The notes under the pieces are model-generated. The model saw nothing but the letters and a program-made list of their open reading frames with translations, had not been told where the DNA came from and ran no database searches. Source: Hordeum vulgare subsp. vulgare (Eukaryota; Streptophyta; Magnoliopsida; Poales; Poaceae). From it: a stretch of 64,000 nucleotides of DNA. Where the stretch lies: contig NC_058520.1 of NCBI RefSeq assembly GCF_904849725.1, positions 325,573,186-325,637,185 on the forward strand, given 5' to 3'. Position 1 is the first letter of the stretch, and the number at the start of each line of letters is the position of its first letter. Positions 43,146-53,697 of the stretch are shown here, piece after piece. Position numbers and translations under genes: made by a program.

Positions 43146-45175
43146 CTAAGGAATCTTGCCACCGAAAGAGTAATTAGCAAGCATAGTAGATATTACCTCA
43201 TTGGGAACTTCTCTATTTTTAGTAACAATATCTTTCATATACCTTGAGTACAGAGGCAACTTAATACCATCGCTCAAAGGAATTTGAAGAAAAAGAGGTT
43301 TCATCCATTCACAAAGTTTATTGTAATGCTCTTCTTCTTTAGTTTTGAAGGACTTACCTCGGAAGGGCATGTATTTTTGCACACATGGTTCTCTTTCCTT
43401 CCCATGTTTTCTTACAACAAAATCTTCTCTGGTATATCTTTTGTGCTTGTCTGGTTCTTCTTCTTCTCGTATCTCAGGAGGGTCAATCTTCTCATTATAT
43501 TTATCCGGTTCAGCACCATCTTCAGTTTAAGCATCGGAAATAGATATACTATTAGGATCAACAATAGGTTCTTCATCAATTATGGGATCATTGGAGTTGT
43601 CAGCCTCCTTGTGTTTCTTCTTCTTCTTCGGGGAGCTGACAATGTCTTCTTCGTGCAATTGAGATTCTTGCTCGATCCTCTTTGGATGCCCCTCCGGCTA
43701 AAGGGGGTCCTGGGTATGTGTACGACCTCGGGTCTTTATACCATATGCGTGCATATCAACTTGTTTGGATTTGATAGCAAGCAAATCTTTTTGCACATTA
43801 GAAATTTGTTCAAGCTGAGTTTGAACCATATGAAAATGCTTAACAAGACCTTTAACATCATTAACAGTTCTACTTAAAACATCAAGCAAACTTTTGATAG
43901 CAAGGGAATTATCATGCAATTGGCTTTGAATCCGCTCATTAAAGTGATTTTGCTTGACAATGATATTATCAAGCTCATCTAAACATTGATCAGGAGGCTT
44001 ACCATGAGGGATGTCACTTGCATTGAATTCTAAAAGAGAGTGTACCTCTACCATAGGTGGGTGAGTGGTAGGCTCACATAATTCCTCAATAGGAGGTAGA
44101 TTCTTCGCATCTTCAATTTTAATACCTCTCTCTTTCATAGACTTCTTGGCTTCTTGAATAACTTCTGGGCTCAAGAAAAGCATACCTCTCTTCTTGGGTG
44201 ATGGAGGTGGTTCTGGAACGGAACAATCATCATGATTCTTAGCTATCTTGCCCATTAATTCTTCGACATCGTCGGGTGTTCTTTCCCTGTAAACACAACC
44301 AAAACAACTATCCAAATAGGTTCTAGATTCATCGATTAGACTAGCATAAAATATATCAAGCAATTCATTCTTCGGAATTTCATGTACCGGTCTAGCCTTA
44401 AGCAAAGTGCAATACCTCCCCCAAACTTTAGGGAGGTGCTCATCCTGCAATTGTTTAAAGTTATAAATTATTTGTAAAGCAGCGTGTTGCTTATGAGCAG
44501 GAAAATATTTAGCAACAAAGGATTGAGCTAAGTCTTGATGACTCTTAATGGAACCACATGGTAGTGCATCATACCATGTTTTAGCATCTTCCTTCAAGGA
44601 GAAAGGAAGTAGCTTAGTAACATAATAATTTCTCTTTTTGTCCTCTGTAGTGAATAAGCCGCCCAACTCAGTGAGTTTGGTAAGGTGTGCAATAGCATCG
44701 TCATCTTCTCCGCCATAAAAAGGGTCAGCTTCAACTATGGATATAAGTGAAAGATCAACAGAGAAATCAAAATTAGCATCCTCAATGCAAATAGGAGATG
44801 AAGCAAACTTAGGATTAGGAGTAAACTTGTTCTCCATAGAATGCTTTTCAAGCAGCTTCTTAATAGAAGTAGGGTCAGAGTCAGCACACTTTGTAAGTTC
44901 CCTGCATAAATCATCATCAAGTTCAATATAATCATCATCAAGAATTCTTTCCTTGAGACCACTCAAGTCTGGGTAACCAAAAGATCTACCAACGGGGTAG
45001 CGTGTAACAGGAAGTTCAATTTGAGACTCCTTAGCAGCCTTAGCGATCTGAGACTCAATAAAATAACCAAGTAAACCAGGCTCATCAATAGTAGTGGAAG
45101 CATCATCAAAATATCAGGCATAGTAACAGACTCAGTAGAGTCAGCATGTAATGGTGGTGAAGCAAACTTACTCAT
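43146..45175 (-). pseudogene. Athila-type gag (element 2), broken
   Basis: It starts with an ATG at 45175 (MSKFASPPLHADSTESVTM). A one-base deletion near 45113 shifts the frame. From 44966 the frame is open for 422 codons to a TAG at 43698. It holds the Gag domain (FSLKEDAKTWYDALPCG, YFPAHKQHAALQIIYNFKQL, LLDIFYASLIDESRTYLDS), the PPPSPKKRGMLFLSPEV hinge and a coiled coil. After the TAG the same frame continues as the acidic/basic tail to 43146, with further stops near 43530. It is co-linear with the gag of element 1 and clearly diverged from it. Confidence 0.82.
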
Positions 45176-45333
45176 AATGGAAGGTGAATAGAGCGTAGCG
45201 CTAGGGCTAAGAACGGTACCTTTTCACGTAGTGGATGGTAAAATTGGAACCTCGGGGTATCCTATCTTACCCATAGTGAATAAATCGCAGCAAGCAAAAA
45301 TAACTCCAAGTAGACTTGTAAATAAAGCTATGC

Positions 45334-45351
45334 TCCCCGGCAACAGCGCCA
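45334..45351 (-). other. Primer binding site of Athila-type element 2
   Basis: The minus strand reads TGGCGCTGTTGCCGGGGA, one base different from the site in element 1 (31334-31351). The untranslated leader 45176-45333 between this site and gag holds nothing else recognisable. Confidence 0.8.
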
Positions 45352-45362
45352 GAAAAAGTTCT

Positions 45363-46757
45363 TGATAACCCACAAGTGTAGGGGATCGCAACAGTCTTCG
45401 CGGGTAAGTTAACCCAATTTATTGATTCGACACAAGGGGAGCTAAATAATATTTATAAGCTTTAACAGTTGAGTTGTCAATTCAATCGCACCTGAAAGAT
45501 ACTTGCTTGGCGAAGAAATATTAGTAGCAACGGTGATATGGAAGTGACGGCGGCAACGGAAATAAAAGTGGCAAAGCAACGAAAGTAAAACGGTGAAAGT
45601 AAAGTAACCTGTAACTAGTAGGATTAAAACACTATAGGCTAAGGAGATGGATGGTTGGTAATGGATGAGAGATATCATGGATTTAACTTGGGGAAAGGCA
45701 CATAGAAAAGTAATGATAATCTAGGAATATATCAAACATTAGGCATGTATCCCGAGGTAGTCGTGCGTGCTTGCAATAAGAACTTGCACAACATCTTTTT
45801 TCCTACCATCCGGTTATCAACGGGGCCAAAAGGAACTTATGGAGATTAAGGTGCTCCTGTCAAAGAGCACCGGAACAAATCATTAACAATCAATGGATAC
45901 ATGGGATCCTCAAACTATAACACACCCCCTTTGGTGTCCCGAGCTGTCACCATTGGGATCGCCGGTTCCGGACTATAATAGGTGCATACTACTCATAGAT
46001 ATGATCTAGAACACAAATATATTCATGAAAACATAAGGTATTCAGATCTGAAATCATGGCACTTGGGCCCAAAGTGACAAGCATTAAGAGTAACAAGTAG
46101 TAGCAAAGATGATAAACACCATAGTAGATGATAGGCAACATGCCCCCAATAATCCGACGAACTATTACATGACCTAGCTCATCCAATCTCTCTCATCCCC
46201 TTCACCTACAACACAGAATTACACACACATGATGGGAGAAGGCATGGAAGGATGATGGAGTGGTGATGGTGATGACGATGGCGACAATTTCCCCACTCCG
46301 GAGGCCAAAACAGCCTCCAGATTAGCTCTCCCGAAGAAGAACCGAGGGTGGCGGCGGCTTCGCATCGAGAACTTGCAAAACGAATCCTGTTCTGGAATTT
46401 CCTCGTCACGGGTAAAAATAGGAGCCAGAGTAGGGAACCAGAGGGGGTGGGCCCTAGCCAAGCGGCCTCCCGGCGCAGCCAGGGGGCAGGCCGCTCCAGC
46501 TGGTCGCCTAGGGGCCATGTGGCTCCCCTGTGGCCCATCTTCTGGCCCATGGTCCCTCCCGGTGCGTGGATTTTCTCTACTTTTATGGGATTTTTCCGGG
46601 ACATCTAAATATTCATTTTCCTGCACACGAGAAAACCATACAGGCAACTGTGCTGAAAACAACATCAGTCCGGGTTAGTTTCGTTCAAATCATGCAAGAA
46701 AGAGGCCAAAACAATAGCAAAAGTGTTTGGAGAAGTCGATACGTTTGAGACGTATCA
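45363..46757 (-). repeat. 5' LTR of Athila-type element 2
   Basis: On the plus strand it runs from TGATAACCCACAAGTG to TTTGAGACGTATCA, 1,395 bp, with intact TG/CA ends. It pairs with 37462-38827. Confidence 0.87.
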
Positions 46758-47839
46758 GCACCCCGGACAGTTTGACATAAGCCCCGTGCGTGGAGGAGGC
46801 TACAATGGGGGCCGCTGGGATGACCATGAGCCGCGGCAGGGATGGCGTGAACAGCCTCGGGAGGACCCCTGGCGTGGCCAGCCTCAGGAGGACCGCTGGC
46901 GTGATAACCCTCATGAGGAGCAACGACGCGGTCAACCTCATGAGGCTCGCCCTCGGGATGCCGGGCTGCCCCTGTTGCCTCCGCCACCTAGGAGGAGGGA
47001 TGAAGACATGCAGGACGACTGGGCTGGGGGGTTCCAGTAGGCCAGGGCAGTGGCCTCCATCTTGGGCGGTGCCCAGACCCCCAGCCTCCAGCCGTACCTT
47101 CAAGCAGTTTGCCCGGGAGGTGAATGCCGCCCTCCCGAGGCCAGAGGCAGTGCGTCCCCTCAACTGGTCCCAGACCACCATCGCTATCGACCCAAGTGAC
47201 CAGCTCAGGTGCTCGTTCATGGCCGTCAAGCTCCCAATGATGTGCACCCTGACCATCAGCAACGTCCTCGTCACCAAGACCCTCATTGATAGTGGAGAAG
47301 GGCTCAACGTCCTCTCAGTCGAGACCTTCGAGAAACTCCAGCTGCCATACGAGGAGCTCATGCCGACCAAACCCTTCTCAGGAGTAACAGAGGGGTCCAC
47401 TGTGCCCATTGGGCAAGGGCATCTGCCCGTCACCTTCGACGAGCGCAAGAACTACCACATTGAGATCATCGTCTTCGACGTTGCGCACATTCACCAGCCA
47501 TACAACGCAATCCTCGGGTACTCCGCGCTCGCCAAGTTCATGGTAGTGATCCACCATGGTTACAATGTCCTCACCATCCCCTGCCATGAGAAGGATGTCA
47601 TCTGTGCATTGGAGCGTGCCTACCGCGTGGCGGTGGCGGAACGCTCGGACGATGAAGAAGACGAGCTGCCTCGCGAGGACCCACACAAGAAGAAGAAGGA
47701 GCCCCTCCCCACGGAGCGCTTTGGGGCTTCGGGCTCCATGCCGGAGGACGGGGCCATGCCCCTATCGCATAGGGATGCGCGCTTGGCACCCCCCTTGGGT
47801 CAGGGCTGGGGGCTCCCACCGGGGAGGTCCCTGACCTGA
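46758..47839 (+). pseudogene. gag C-terminus and aspartic protease of the 28572-53692 gypsy
   Basis: From 46763 the gag frame resumes with an Arg/Gly/Gln-rich repeat region (units like WRGQPQED and RRGQPHEA, to 47039). The protease is read in another frame, 46790-47839. It carries the linker FAREVNAALPRPEAVRPLNW, the active-site region VTKTLIDSGEGLNVLSVETF with a normal D-S-G, and YNAILGYSALAKFMVVIHHG. It ends in a Lys/Glu-rich stretch and a stop. The change of frame near 47040 may be a frameshift mutation. The protease domain itself looks complete. Confidence 0.8.
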
Positions 47840-48276
47840 TCAGTGAGGTGGGGGCGGCGTCCGAGCACATCCCGAGGACGAGCTCCGCAGCACGTCCACC
47901 TAGCTCCCGTGAATCCGTCATTAGAATGATCCAAGAACTTCGAGAGGTCCAAGCCATATGACGCGGTGATTGCCCTACACTACCAATCGAAGTCGTCGTC
48001 GTCGGCACGGTTGACCGGACCCGCATTTGCATCAACGTGCCCGCAACCAACATAGCTGCGGCACGCAGCCCCTTCTGGCCTACGGTGGCTAGCTACCGGT
48101 GGGAGTACCCGGGCGCCAATGCCTTCATGCCCTTCGGGTTGACGAACACGGCTGCCACCTACGAGAGGATCCAGAGGGCCAGGCTCATACCCCGCCTGCT
48201 GGGGCACCACGAGGAAGAGGAGGAGATGCTCGGGCCAAGCGAAGGCCCCGAGCCTCGGGAGGCGACGGACCCGTGA
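47840..48276 (+). pseudogene. Reverse transcriptase remnant
   Basis: Only the motif block NAFMPFGLTNTAATYERIQR survives (48119-48180), preceded by fragments such as GTVDRTRICINVPATN, and followed by an acidic tail and a stop. The YxDD box, RNase H and all of integrase are missing. A large internal deletion has therefore removed pol. Confidence 0.65.
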
Positions 48277-48650
48277 GGGTCGCGACCGTGGAGATAGGAG
48301 ATCAAGCGATAACGGCGCCTTCGGTACTTCAGTGGAACGGCCGCCAGGTGACTTTTTGTTGGTTGCTGCCAGGTAACTTTTTGGTTCACCCCGTCCGAGG
48401 GCACCCCCGGGGCCATGTGGTCCCTCCAAGCTCAGGACACTCCTCCAGCTGCTACTATCGTTTATGCATCGTTTGGTTGTTTAGTTTCACCCATTCAGAA
48501 TCCTAATGTTCTGCCTTGCTTATATTGTCGGGCGGTCGGCCCCCTATTTGGGGGCTCCGGTCGAAGTTTGTCTGTGCAGATACGCAGCCTTGCTCCCAAA
48601 GAAGAAGAAGTTAGAAGGGTTTGCCAATGACCCAAAGAAAATCAACTCGG
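48277..48650. other. Non-coding region after the pol deletion
   Basis: GC-rich with only short frames. GTGACTTTTTGTTGGTTGCTGCCAGG and a near-copy, AGGTAACTTTTTGG, lie at 48348-48383. Nothing else is recognised. Confidence 0.4.
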
Positions 48651-49036
48651 TCCACCAATGACTCAGGGGTAGGGACACTAGCGAGGCCATAGCGTCCTCG
48701 CGACCTCCCAAATACACCACCATCATGACACTCTCACGTAATAACAAGCCGAGGCTGTATACGCCTAGGGCCCCCCGAAGACACGGAGGGGTCCACCACA
48801 CGCCTAGTGGAAGACCTATGCTTTGCGCTGGGGAGAAGCTCACTCCACCAATGACTCGGGGGTAGGGACACTCGCGAGGCCAAAGCGTCCTTGCGACCTC
48901 CCATATACACCCCCACCGTGACACTCTCACGTAATGATGAGCCGAGGTTGTATAGACCCAGGGCTCCCCGAGGAAGCGAAGGGGTCCACCCCACGCCTAG
49001 TGGAAGACCTATGCTCCACGTTGGGTACAAATAGGG
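48651..49036. repeat. Two tandem units of ~193 bp in the gypsy 3' region
   Basis: TCCACCAATGACTC opens units at 48651 and 48844. Both contain GACACTCTCACGTAAT, GAGCCGAGG or CAAGCCGAGG, and ACGCCTAGTGGAAGACCTATGC in the same order. The units differ at roughly one base in eight by eye. Non-coding. Confidence 0.8.
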
Positions 49037-49050
49037 GCAATCAACATAGT

Positions 49051-49164
49051 CCGCCAATGACTACGCCCTCAGCTGGCACCAATGCATTCCGCCAATGACT
49101 ACGCCCTCAGCTGGCACCAATGTAGTCCGCCAATGACTGTGCCCACAGATGGAACCAACACAAC
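49051..49164. repeat. Three tandem units of 38 bp
   Basis: CCGCCAATGACT begins units at 49051, 49089 and 49127, an exact 38-bp period. The first two are almost identical (ACGCCCTCAGCTGGCACC) and the third is diverged. Confidence 0.85.
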
Positions 49165-49236
49165 CGTCACCGGCAAGGAGATCAACATGGTCCACCCGCG
49201 ACTTTGCCCACACCCAGTATGTGGGGAAAATAACTG

Positions 49237-49800
49237 AAGGTACGGAGCCGCTCGCACGTCAAGGGGGACCCCTGAGCATCGCGACTTAGGGGCCTAACTT
49301 TGCCCGTAGCCCTTCCCCCTTTGGACCGTCCTTGGACGGTTCAATCATGGGAAGGTACGCGTGGGGCGGGCCCTACCAATGCAAAGCCCACTGCGCTCGA
49401 CAAATCACTTCGAATCCCTTAGGAAGAACACTCGAGTCACTTGTACGTCAAGGGGACTCGTGAGAATCGCGACTCAGGAGCCTGGACTATGCGCATAGCC
49501 CTTTTCTCTTTTGAGCCGCCCTTTCCGGTCGGTTCAACCACAGGGAGGTATGCGCGTGGTGGAACCTGCAGACGCAGAGTGCTGAAGGAGTTCGAGAGTC
49601 TCAAATTACCGGCTTCTTAGGAGGAACATTGGAGTCACTCATACGTTAAGGGGGACCCTTGAGCATCGCAACTCAGGGGCCTAACTGCGCTCGTAGCCCC
49701 TTCCCCCTTTGGGACGTCCTTGGTTTCCGGTCGGTCCAATCACGGGGAGGTACACGCGGGGCGGGCCCTGCCGGGGTAGAGTAACACAACAAACATGATA
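49237..49800. repeat. Three tandem units of ~190-200 bp
   Basis: ACGTCAAGGGG or ACGTTAAGGGG recurs at 49256, 49445 and 49643. It is followed each time by GAGCATCGCGACTCAGG-like, GTAGCCC-TTCCCCTTT-like and GGGAGGTA-GCG-like blocks. The units are diverged. Array-rich, gene-free DNA between pol and the 3' LTR is known in large grass gypsy elements. Confidence 0.75.
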
Positions 49801-49969
49801 GGAGCAGGGCGAGGAAAACATTCAAGCATTCAGTTATTACAAACCGTGACCAAGTTCATAAAAACGCAAATAATTTTAACGCCTCCGCGAGGTACGATGT
49901 GCATTGCAGGAAACTAACTGGGATTGGAAATCAGAAGGAGCCGCTGCTGGTCGCCACCATCGTAGGGGG

Positions 49970-52530
49970 CTATTCGTCGATGTTAGAGGCATCGTTTTCC
50001 CCGTCATCGGCTTTGGCGGCACCTGGAGACGAAGGAGTTGCGACGCCGGCGAACCTCTTCACCAACACCATCACAGGGCCCTTCACGACCTCCGCGGTGC
50101 TGTCGTGGGCCTTGGTAGGGACCGACACAATCATGGTGCTTAGATCAAATTCCGGCTCGCGAAGATGAAGATGGCTGAACATGCGAGTCGCAACCGCGAA
50201 GAAAAGGTCACGACACTCGTTGTCCAAGATCTTGTCCACCTGCACGAGGGTGATATCCAGCGCCGTGAGGAGCCTCTTCGCGAGCGCGGGAAACCCGCCC
50301 TCCAGGGTGGCCAGAGGCTCATCGAACTAATCCCGGCAGAGGGAGCGGAGCGCCGCGTGAAGCCCGAGCTCAACGTTAGGGAAGCAGGCCAGCTCCATGG
50401 TCTTCCTCGCCTTGGCCGTGGCGAGAGCTTTCTCCCCGGCGTCAAGGAGGGCCTTCCTTGAGGCTAGCTCTTTCTCCTGCTCTTCCAAGCGAGCCTGCTT
50501 CGTGTTTAGGCTGCTCGCCTCCTGGGACAGTTCTCCCTCCCGGGCGGCGAGCTTGGTCTCGTGGGACTTAAGTTCGTCCCCCTACAAGCGACACTACTCG
50601 ACGAGCTTGGCTTGTTCTCCTTGGAGGACGTTCAGGCGGGCTTCCACCTCTTCGCGGTGCTCGAAAGCCGCCTAGGCTTCCTTCAGCGCCTTCTCCTACG
50701 CGGCACGGGTGGCCTCGGCCTCCCTCTCGACCTTCCTCATCTCCACTTCAACGTCACATAGGGTGGTGGATGCCGAATCCAAGACACCTTGGGTGAGTAC
50801 CAGGGTCTTCTGGACCTCCTCCTGAAGAGTGTCGAGCGCTGGCACGGGTGGTTCTACCGGAGGAGCAGCGCCACGAAGAACAATGGGCCCCGAAAACTGC
50901 TCAACAATTGCAGGCATCAACACCCCAGGAGCCTGAGGACACTCGTAGGCGTGCCCCCCGGGCAGCGGCATCCCCACGGTCGCTTTAGGATGCTTCGGGG
51001 GCTCGGGGGGCTCGACGAACAAGGCCAGGAAGGCCGCACCACAAACCTCCTCCTCCACACCCGCAGACGGCAACGCACCGACGAGAGCAGGCGGGGCGTC
51101 GGGAGTCGCCTTCAGCTTGACGACCGTCTTCTTCCTCTTCGCCCTTGGTGAGACGACATCCCTGGACGTCAAGTGAAAAGGAGTAAATCAGCCAAGCACA
51201 GACAATAGACACACAAGGCGTGCCAAAGCAGGTAACTTACTCTACGACATCGCGCCATCTCTTCCTCCTCTCCGCCCCGGCGACCTCGACGCCTTGGATC
51301 TCCCGCTGGCAGAGGCGGGGCGCGCCGGGGCGGCTCAGCCCTGAGCTTCCGAGAAGCAAGCACGCATGCACACCGCGTGGCGTGTGGGGTCAGCACGGGC
51401 CCCCTGGAGGCCCTGGATAGGCGCGAGGGGATCCCGACGGAGGTATCACCAATGGCATCATCATCCTCAAGCTCGCGCAGAAGGACGGATTGCGACAGGA
51501 CAGGCACGCTTGTCGCACGGTCGTCGACGGTATTCCCCGAGTCCCCTTCACCGGAGGTGTCGCCGGATGACACCTCCACCGGGCCGGAGCCCTCAACCAG
51601 GAGGAGCCCCCGCTCGTTGAAGACAGGCATCACAGCGACCAGGTCGACCCGACTGTCACGACGGTATAACGGACCCAGGGCCTCGGTAAGGTCGCCAGGG
51701 TCGCCGCCCAGAAAAATTGGCACGGCCCTGCTCAGGTCCTCTGTGGGGAGGTCCCGGGACCGAAGCCCGAGCTTGTCGTCTCCAGCCCGGTACTCCCATA
51801 CGGGCCTGGAGTGTGCGTGGAGAGGCGCCAAGCACTGCGCCAGGAACTCCTTCACTATCATTCCCCCGGTCAGCCTCTTGGCACTGATGTCGCAGGAAAA
51901 GCACTCTAGCACGGGCACAACCGGAGGGTCGGAGAGCTTCGCCGAGCTCCACGGGGATGTCTTCTCCGGCAACTCCTCTGGCTCTTCCAGCCGAGGGTTG
52001 GCATCCTTGAGGAACATATGGACCCAGCAGTGCCTAAAGTTATCCACCTTCTTCCCGACCATCAAGAGCATGTTGCCGCTCTGGGCCGCCACGATAGAAA
52101 CGCATGCCGACAAATGAGCGTCGTCATGCAGGCGCAAGCTAAAGAAGTGGCGGAGGAGGGCAACCGAAGGGTGCACGCCAACAAAAGCCTCACAGTAGAA
52201 AGCAAAGACGGACAGAAGCAAGATGGAGTTGGGCTGGAGATGAAGGGCTTGGATCCCATAGTGGTCAAAGATAGCGGTGAAGAACCGGGAGAAAGGCGGC
52301 ACTAGCCCAGCATAGATATTGTGGAGGAAGAAGGGGTATACCACCCCGGGCGCAGGCCGCTCCTCTACGACGCTAGGCCAAATTAGGGTTCTCCAGTGCT
52401 TGCTAGACTCGGCCGTGGTCAATGGAAGCACGGGGACGAGATCCGCGTCCTTGGAGAGGGCGCAGTCCAAGAGCGGAGAAGCTGGGGCCGGACCATGCCA
52501 CTCTGGCTTCCGCTTGCTGGCGGGCGTCAT
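49970..52530 (-). pseudogene. Antisense two-exon gene of gypsy element ('putative gypsy-type transposon' family), with stops
   Basis: This gene lies on the strand opposite to gag and the LTRs. Exon 1 (52530-51241, 430 codons, fully open) starts with MTPASKRKPEWHGP. It contains VVYPFFLHNIYAGLVPPFSR and then FFTAIFDHYGIQALHLQPNS with FAFYCEAFVGVHPS. This is the signature of the plant domain known as 'putative gypsy type transposon' (Pfam Transposase_28). A canonical 80-base intron (51240-51161, GTAAGT...CAG) follows. Exon 2 (51160-49970) has a basic Pro-rich start (SPRAKRKKTVVKLKATPD) and a long coiled coil. It ends near DDGENDASNIDE. Exon 2 has five stops, all TAG, and the frames on the two sides of the intron differ by one base, so this copy is dead. 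Function unknown despite the 'transposase' label. Confidence 0.75.
51161..51240 (-). other. Predicted 80-bp intron in the antisense gene
   Basis: The donor A|GTAAGTTACC (51241/51240) and acceptor TTGACGTCCAG|G (51161/51160) are good plant splice sites, and coding character is present on both sides. Splicing leaves a one-base frame mismatch, most easily explained by an extra A at the donor (AGA|GT rather than AG|GT). Confidence 0.6.
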
Positions 52531-52818
52531 TGCTTAACTGGCAAGGAACTATGCGGCGCTGGACCTGGAAGGCGCCGGTTGGAGTCCGAGACCAAAGAAG
52601 AAGGGCGAGTATGGAAGAAGGAAAGCAATAAGGCACCGAAGTTACAAGCATGGCACCTAATAATAAGGGCAGACATAGAGGACAAGGAGGACCCGGGACG
52701 AGCCGCGTGACACATGCCGCCCTGGCCCACATGCATTTGGGGTCCCACGGCGCCTCATGGTGCTCCCCGGGGCTCCACCCCTAAGCCAACCCGAGCACTC
52801 CGCGGGCCTGGGGGCTAC
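52531..52818 (+). other. Upstream region of the antisense gene, and polypurine tract
   Basis: CGCGGGCCTGGGGGCTAC (52801-52818) abuts the 3' LTR and serves as the element's polypurine tract. The remaining ~270 bases would hold the promoter of the antisense gene on the minus strand. I see no TATA box there, and the promoter may lie inside the LTR. Confidence 0.5.
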
Positions 52819-53692
52819 TGTTGGCGTTCTGGGAATGGGGATACCTAGACCTGCCTGCCTGTGGCCTAGGGCCGACCCACCTCAGCGACCCAAGACCAAC
52901 TAGAACAGCACCACCTTGGACAAGGCCCTCTTGAGGGGCCAAGCCTCGCGAGGAAGAGCGACATCAAGACCCGCATGGGACCTCCTCAAGACCCCTCCGG
53001 AGCGGCGGATATTCCAAGGCAAGGTCGAGCAAAACGAGTCAAGGGTGACACCAGGAAAGGACAAGTGAGCAGCAGATGGCAGGACGGGGCAGTTTCCCCT
53101 TTTGTGCAAAGGAGGCGGGAGCATACAGGAGTTCCAAAGGCATCTTCCAAAGGTTTCCCTTCTGGTGCAATAAAGCCGCCGCCACCCGCCAGTAGGGCGA
53201 ACGTCACCCTCGGGCCCATCTCTGCAGCGCGGACAGTTACTTTGCACGCGAAGACCACCTTTGGGCAAGGGAGCATGTTGCCGTGTTCCCCTTCAAAATT
53301 GGCCGTTGTGGGATCCCTTCCCGCCGAAGCTACAAGGGAAGAGGATCCGGGACTCCACTATAAACAGAGAGGGTAGGATACTTGAGAGAGGGAGTTCATT
53401 CGGACGGTAGAACAATACACCTAGCCACTTGGCCTTCGGAGGCTCGAGAGCACTGTACTAATTCATCCACCACCTCCGCGAGAGACAAACCACCAAAAGC
53501 AGGAGTAGGGTTTTATGCTTCGCAGCGGCCCGAACCTGGGTAAACTGTTGTGTCATGTGTTACCCTCGCCATCGAGTGAGTCCTTCGTCGTTTCCATCGA
53601 GTAGTGGGCTAGGCGAGGCTGAGCAGGGAGAGACCTTCGTACACGCCCAAGTGTTCGAATCCTTAGGGTTTTGCACAGCCCAAAATCCGACA
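52819..53692 (+). repeat. 3' LTR of the 28572-53692 gypsy
   Basis: This 874-bp LTR from TGTTGGCGTTCTGGG to CCAAAATCCGACA is followed by TCATC. It pairs with 28572-29445 and, apart from the MITE, with the solo LTR at 26512-27703. Confidence 0.9.
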
Positions 53693-53697
53693 TCATC

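Larger units (their letters stand above)
37462..46757 (-). mobile_element. Athila-type gypsy element 2 (non-autonomous), minus strand
   Basis: The 3' LTR is at 37462-38827, the 5' LTR at 45363-46757, the primer site at 45334-45351 and the polypurine tract at 38828-38844. The flanks GTGCC (37457-37461) and GCACC (46758-46762) match at three of five bases, and the two differences are transitions, so this is probably a decayed target duplication. The content parallels element 1: leader, gag, protease, spacer, extra ORF, 3' spacer. There is no reverse transcriptase or integrase. The total length is 9,296 bp. Confidence 0.85.
28572..53692 (+). mobile_element. Full-length gypsy element with antisense gene, pol mostly deleted, two nested Athila insertions
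   Basis: The 5' LTR is 28572-29445 and the 3' LTR 52819-53692, both 874 bp, and TCATC is duplicated at 28567-28571 and 53693-53697. Its own internal parts are 29446-29908, 36407-37461 and 46763-52818. In order it holds a primer binding site, gag, protease, a short remnant of reverse transcriptase, non-coding tandem repeats, and a two-exon gene on the opposite strand. RNase H and integrase are absent, so it depends on other elements. The LTRs differ at roughly one base in ten by eye over the first 130 bases, so the insertion is old. The family is not firmly recognised; the LTR opening and the GGCGCGCCAGGTAGGGG leader resemble Triticeae families such as Wilma. Confidence 0.88.

Noticed and set aside
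49051..49164. Short regular repeats as a CRISPR-like array
   Set aside because: The 38-bp units are contiguous with no spacers, and this is a plant nuclear genome.
51377..52117. 246-codon plus-strand frame
   Set aside because: It is the reverse-strand shadow of exon 1 of the antisense gene. Only the minus frame has a recognisable domain.
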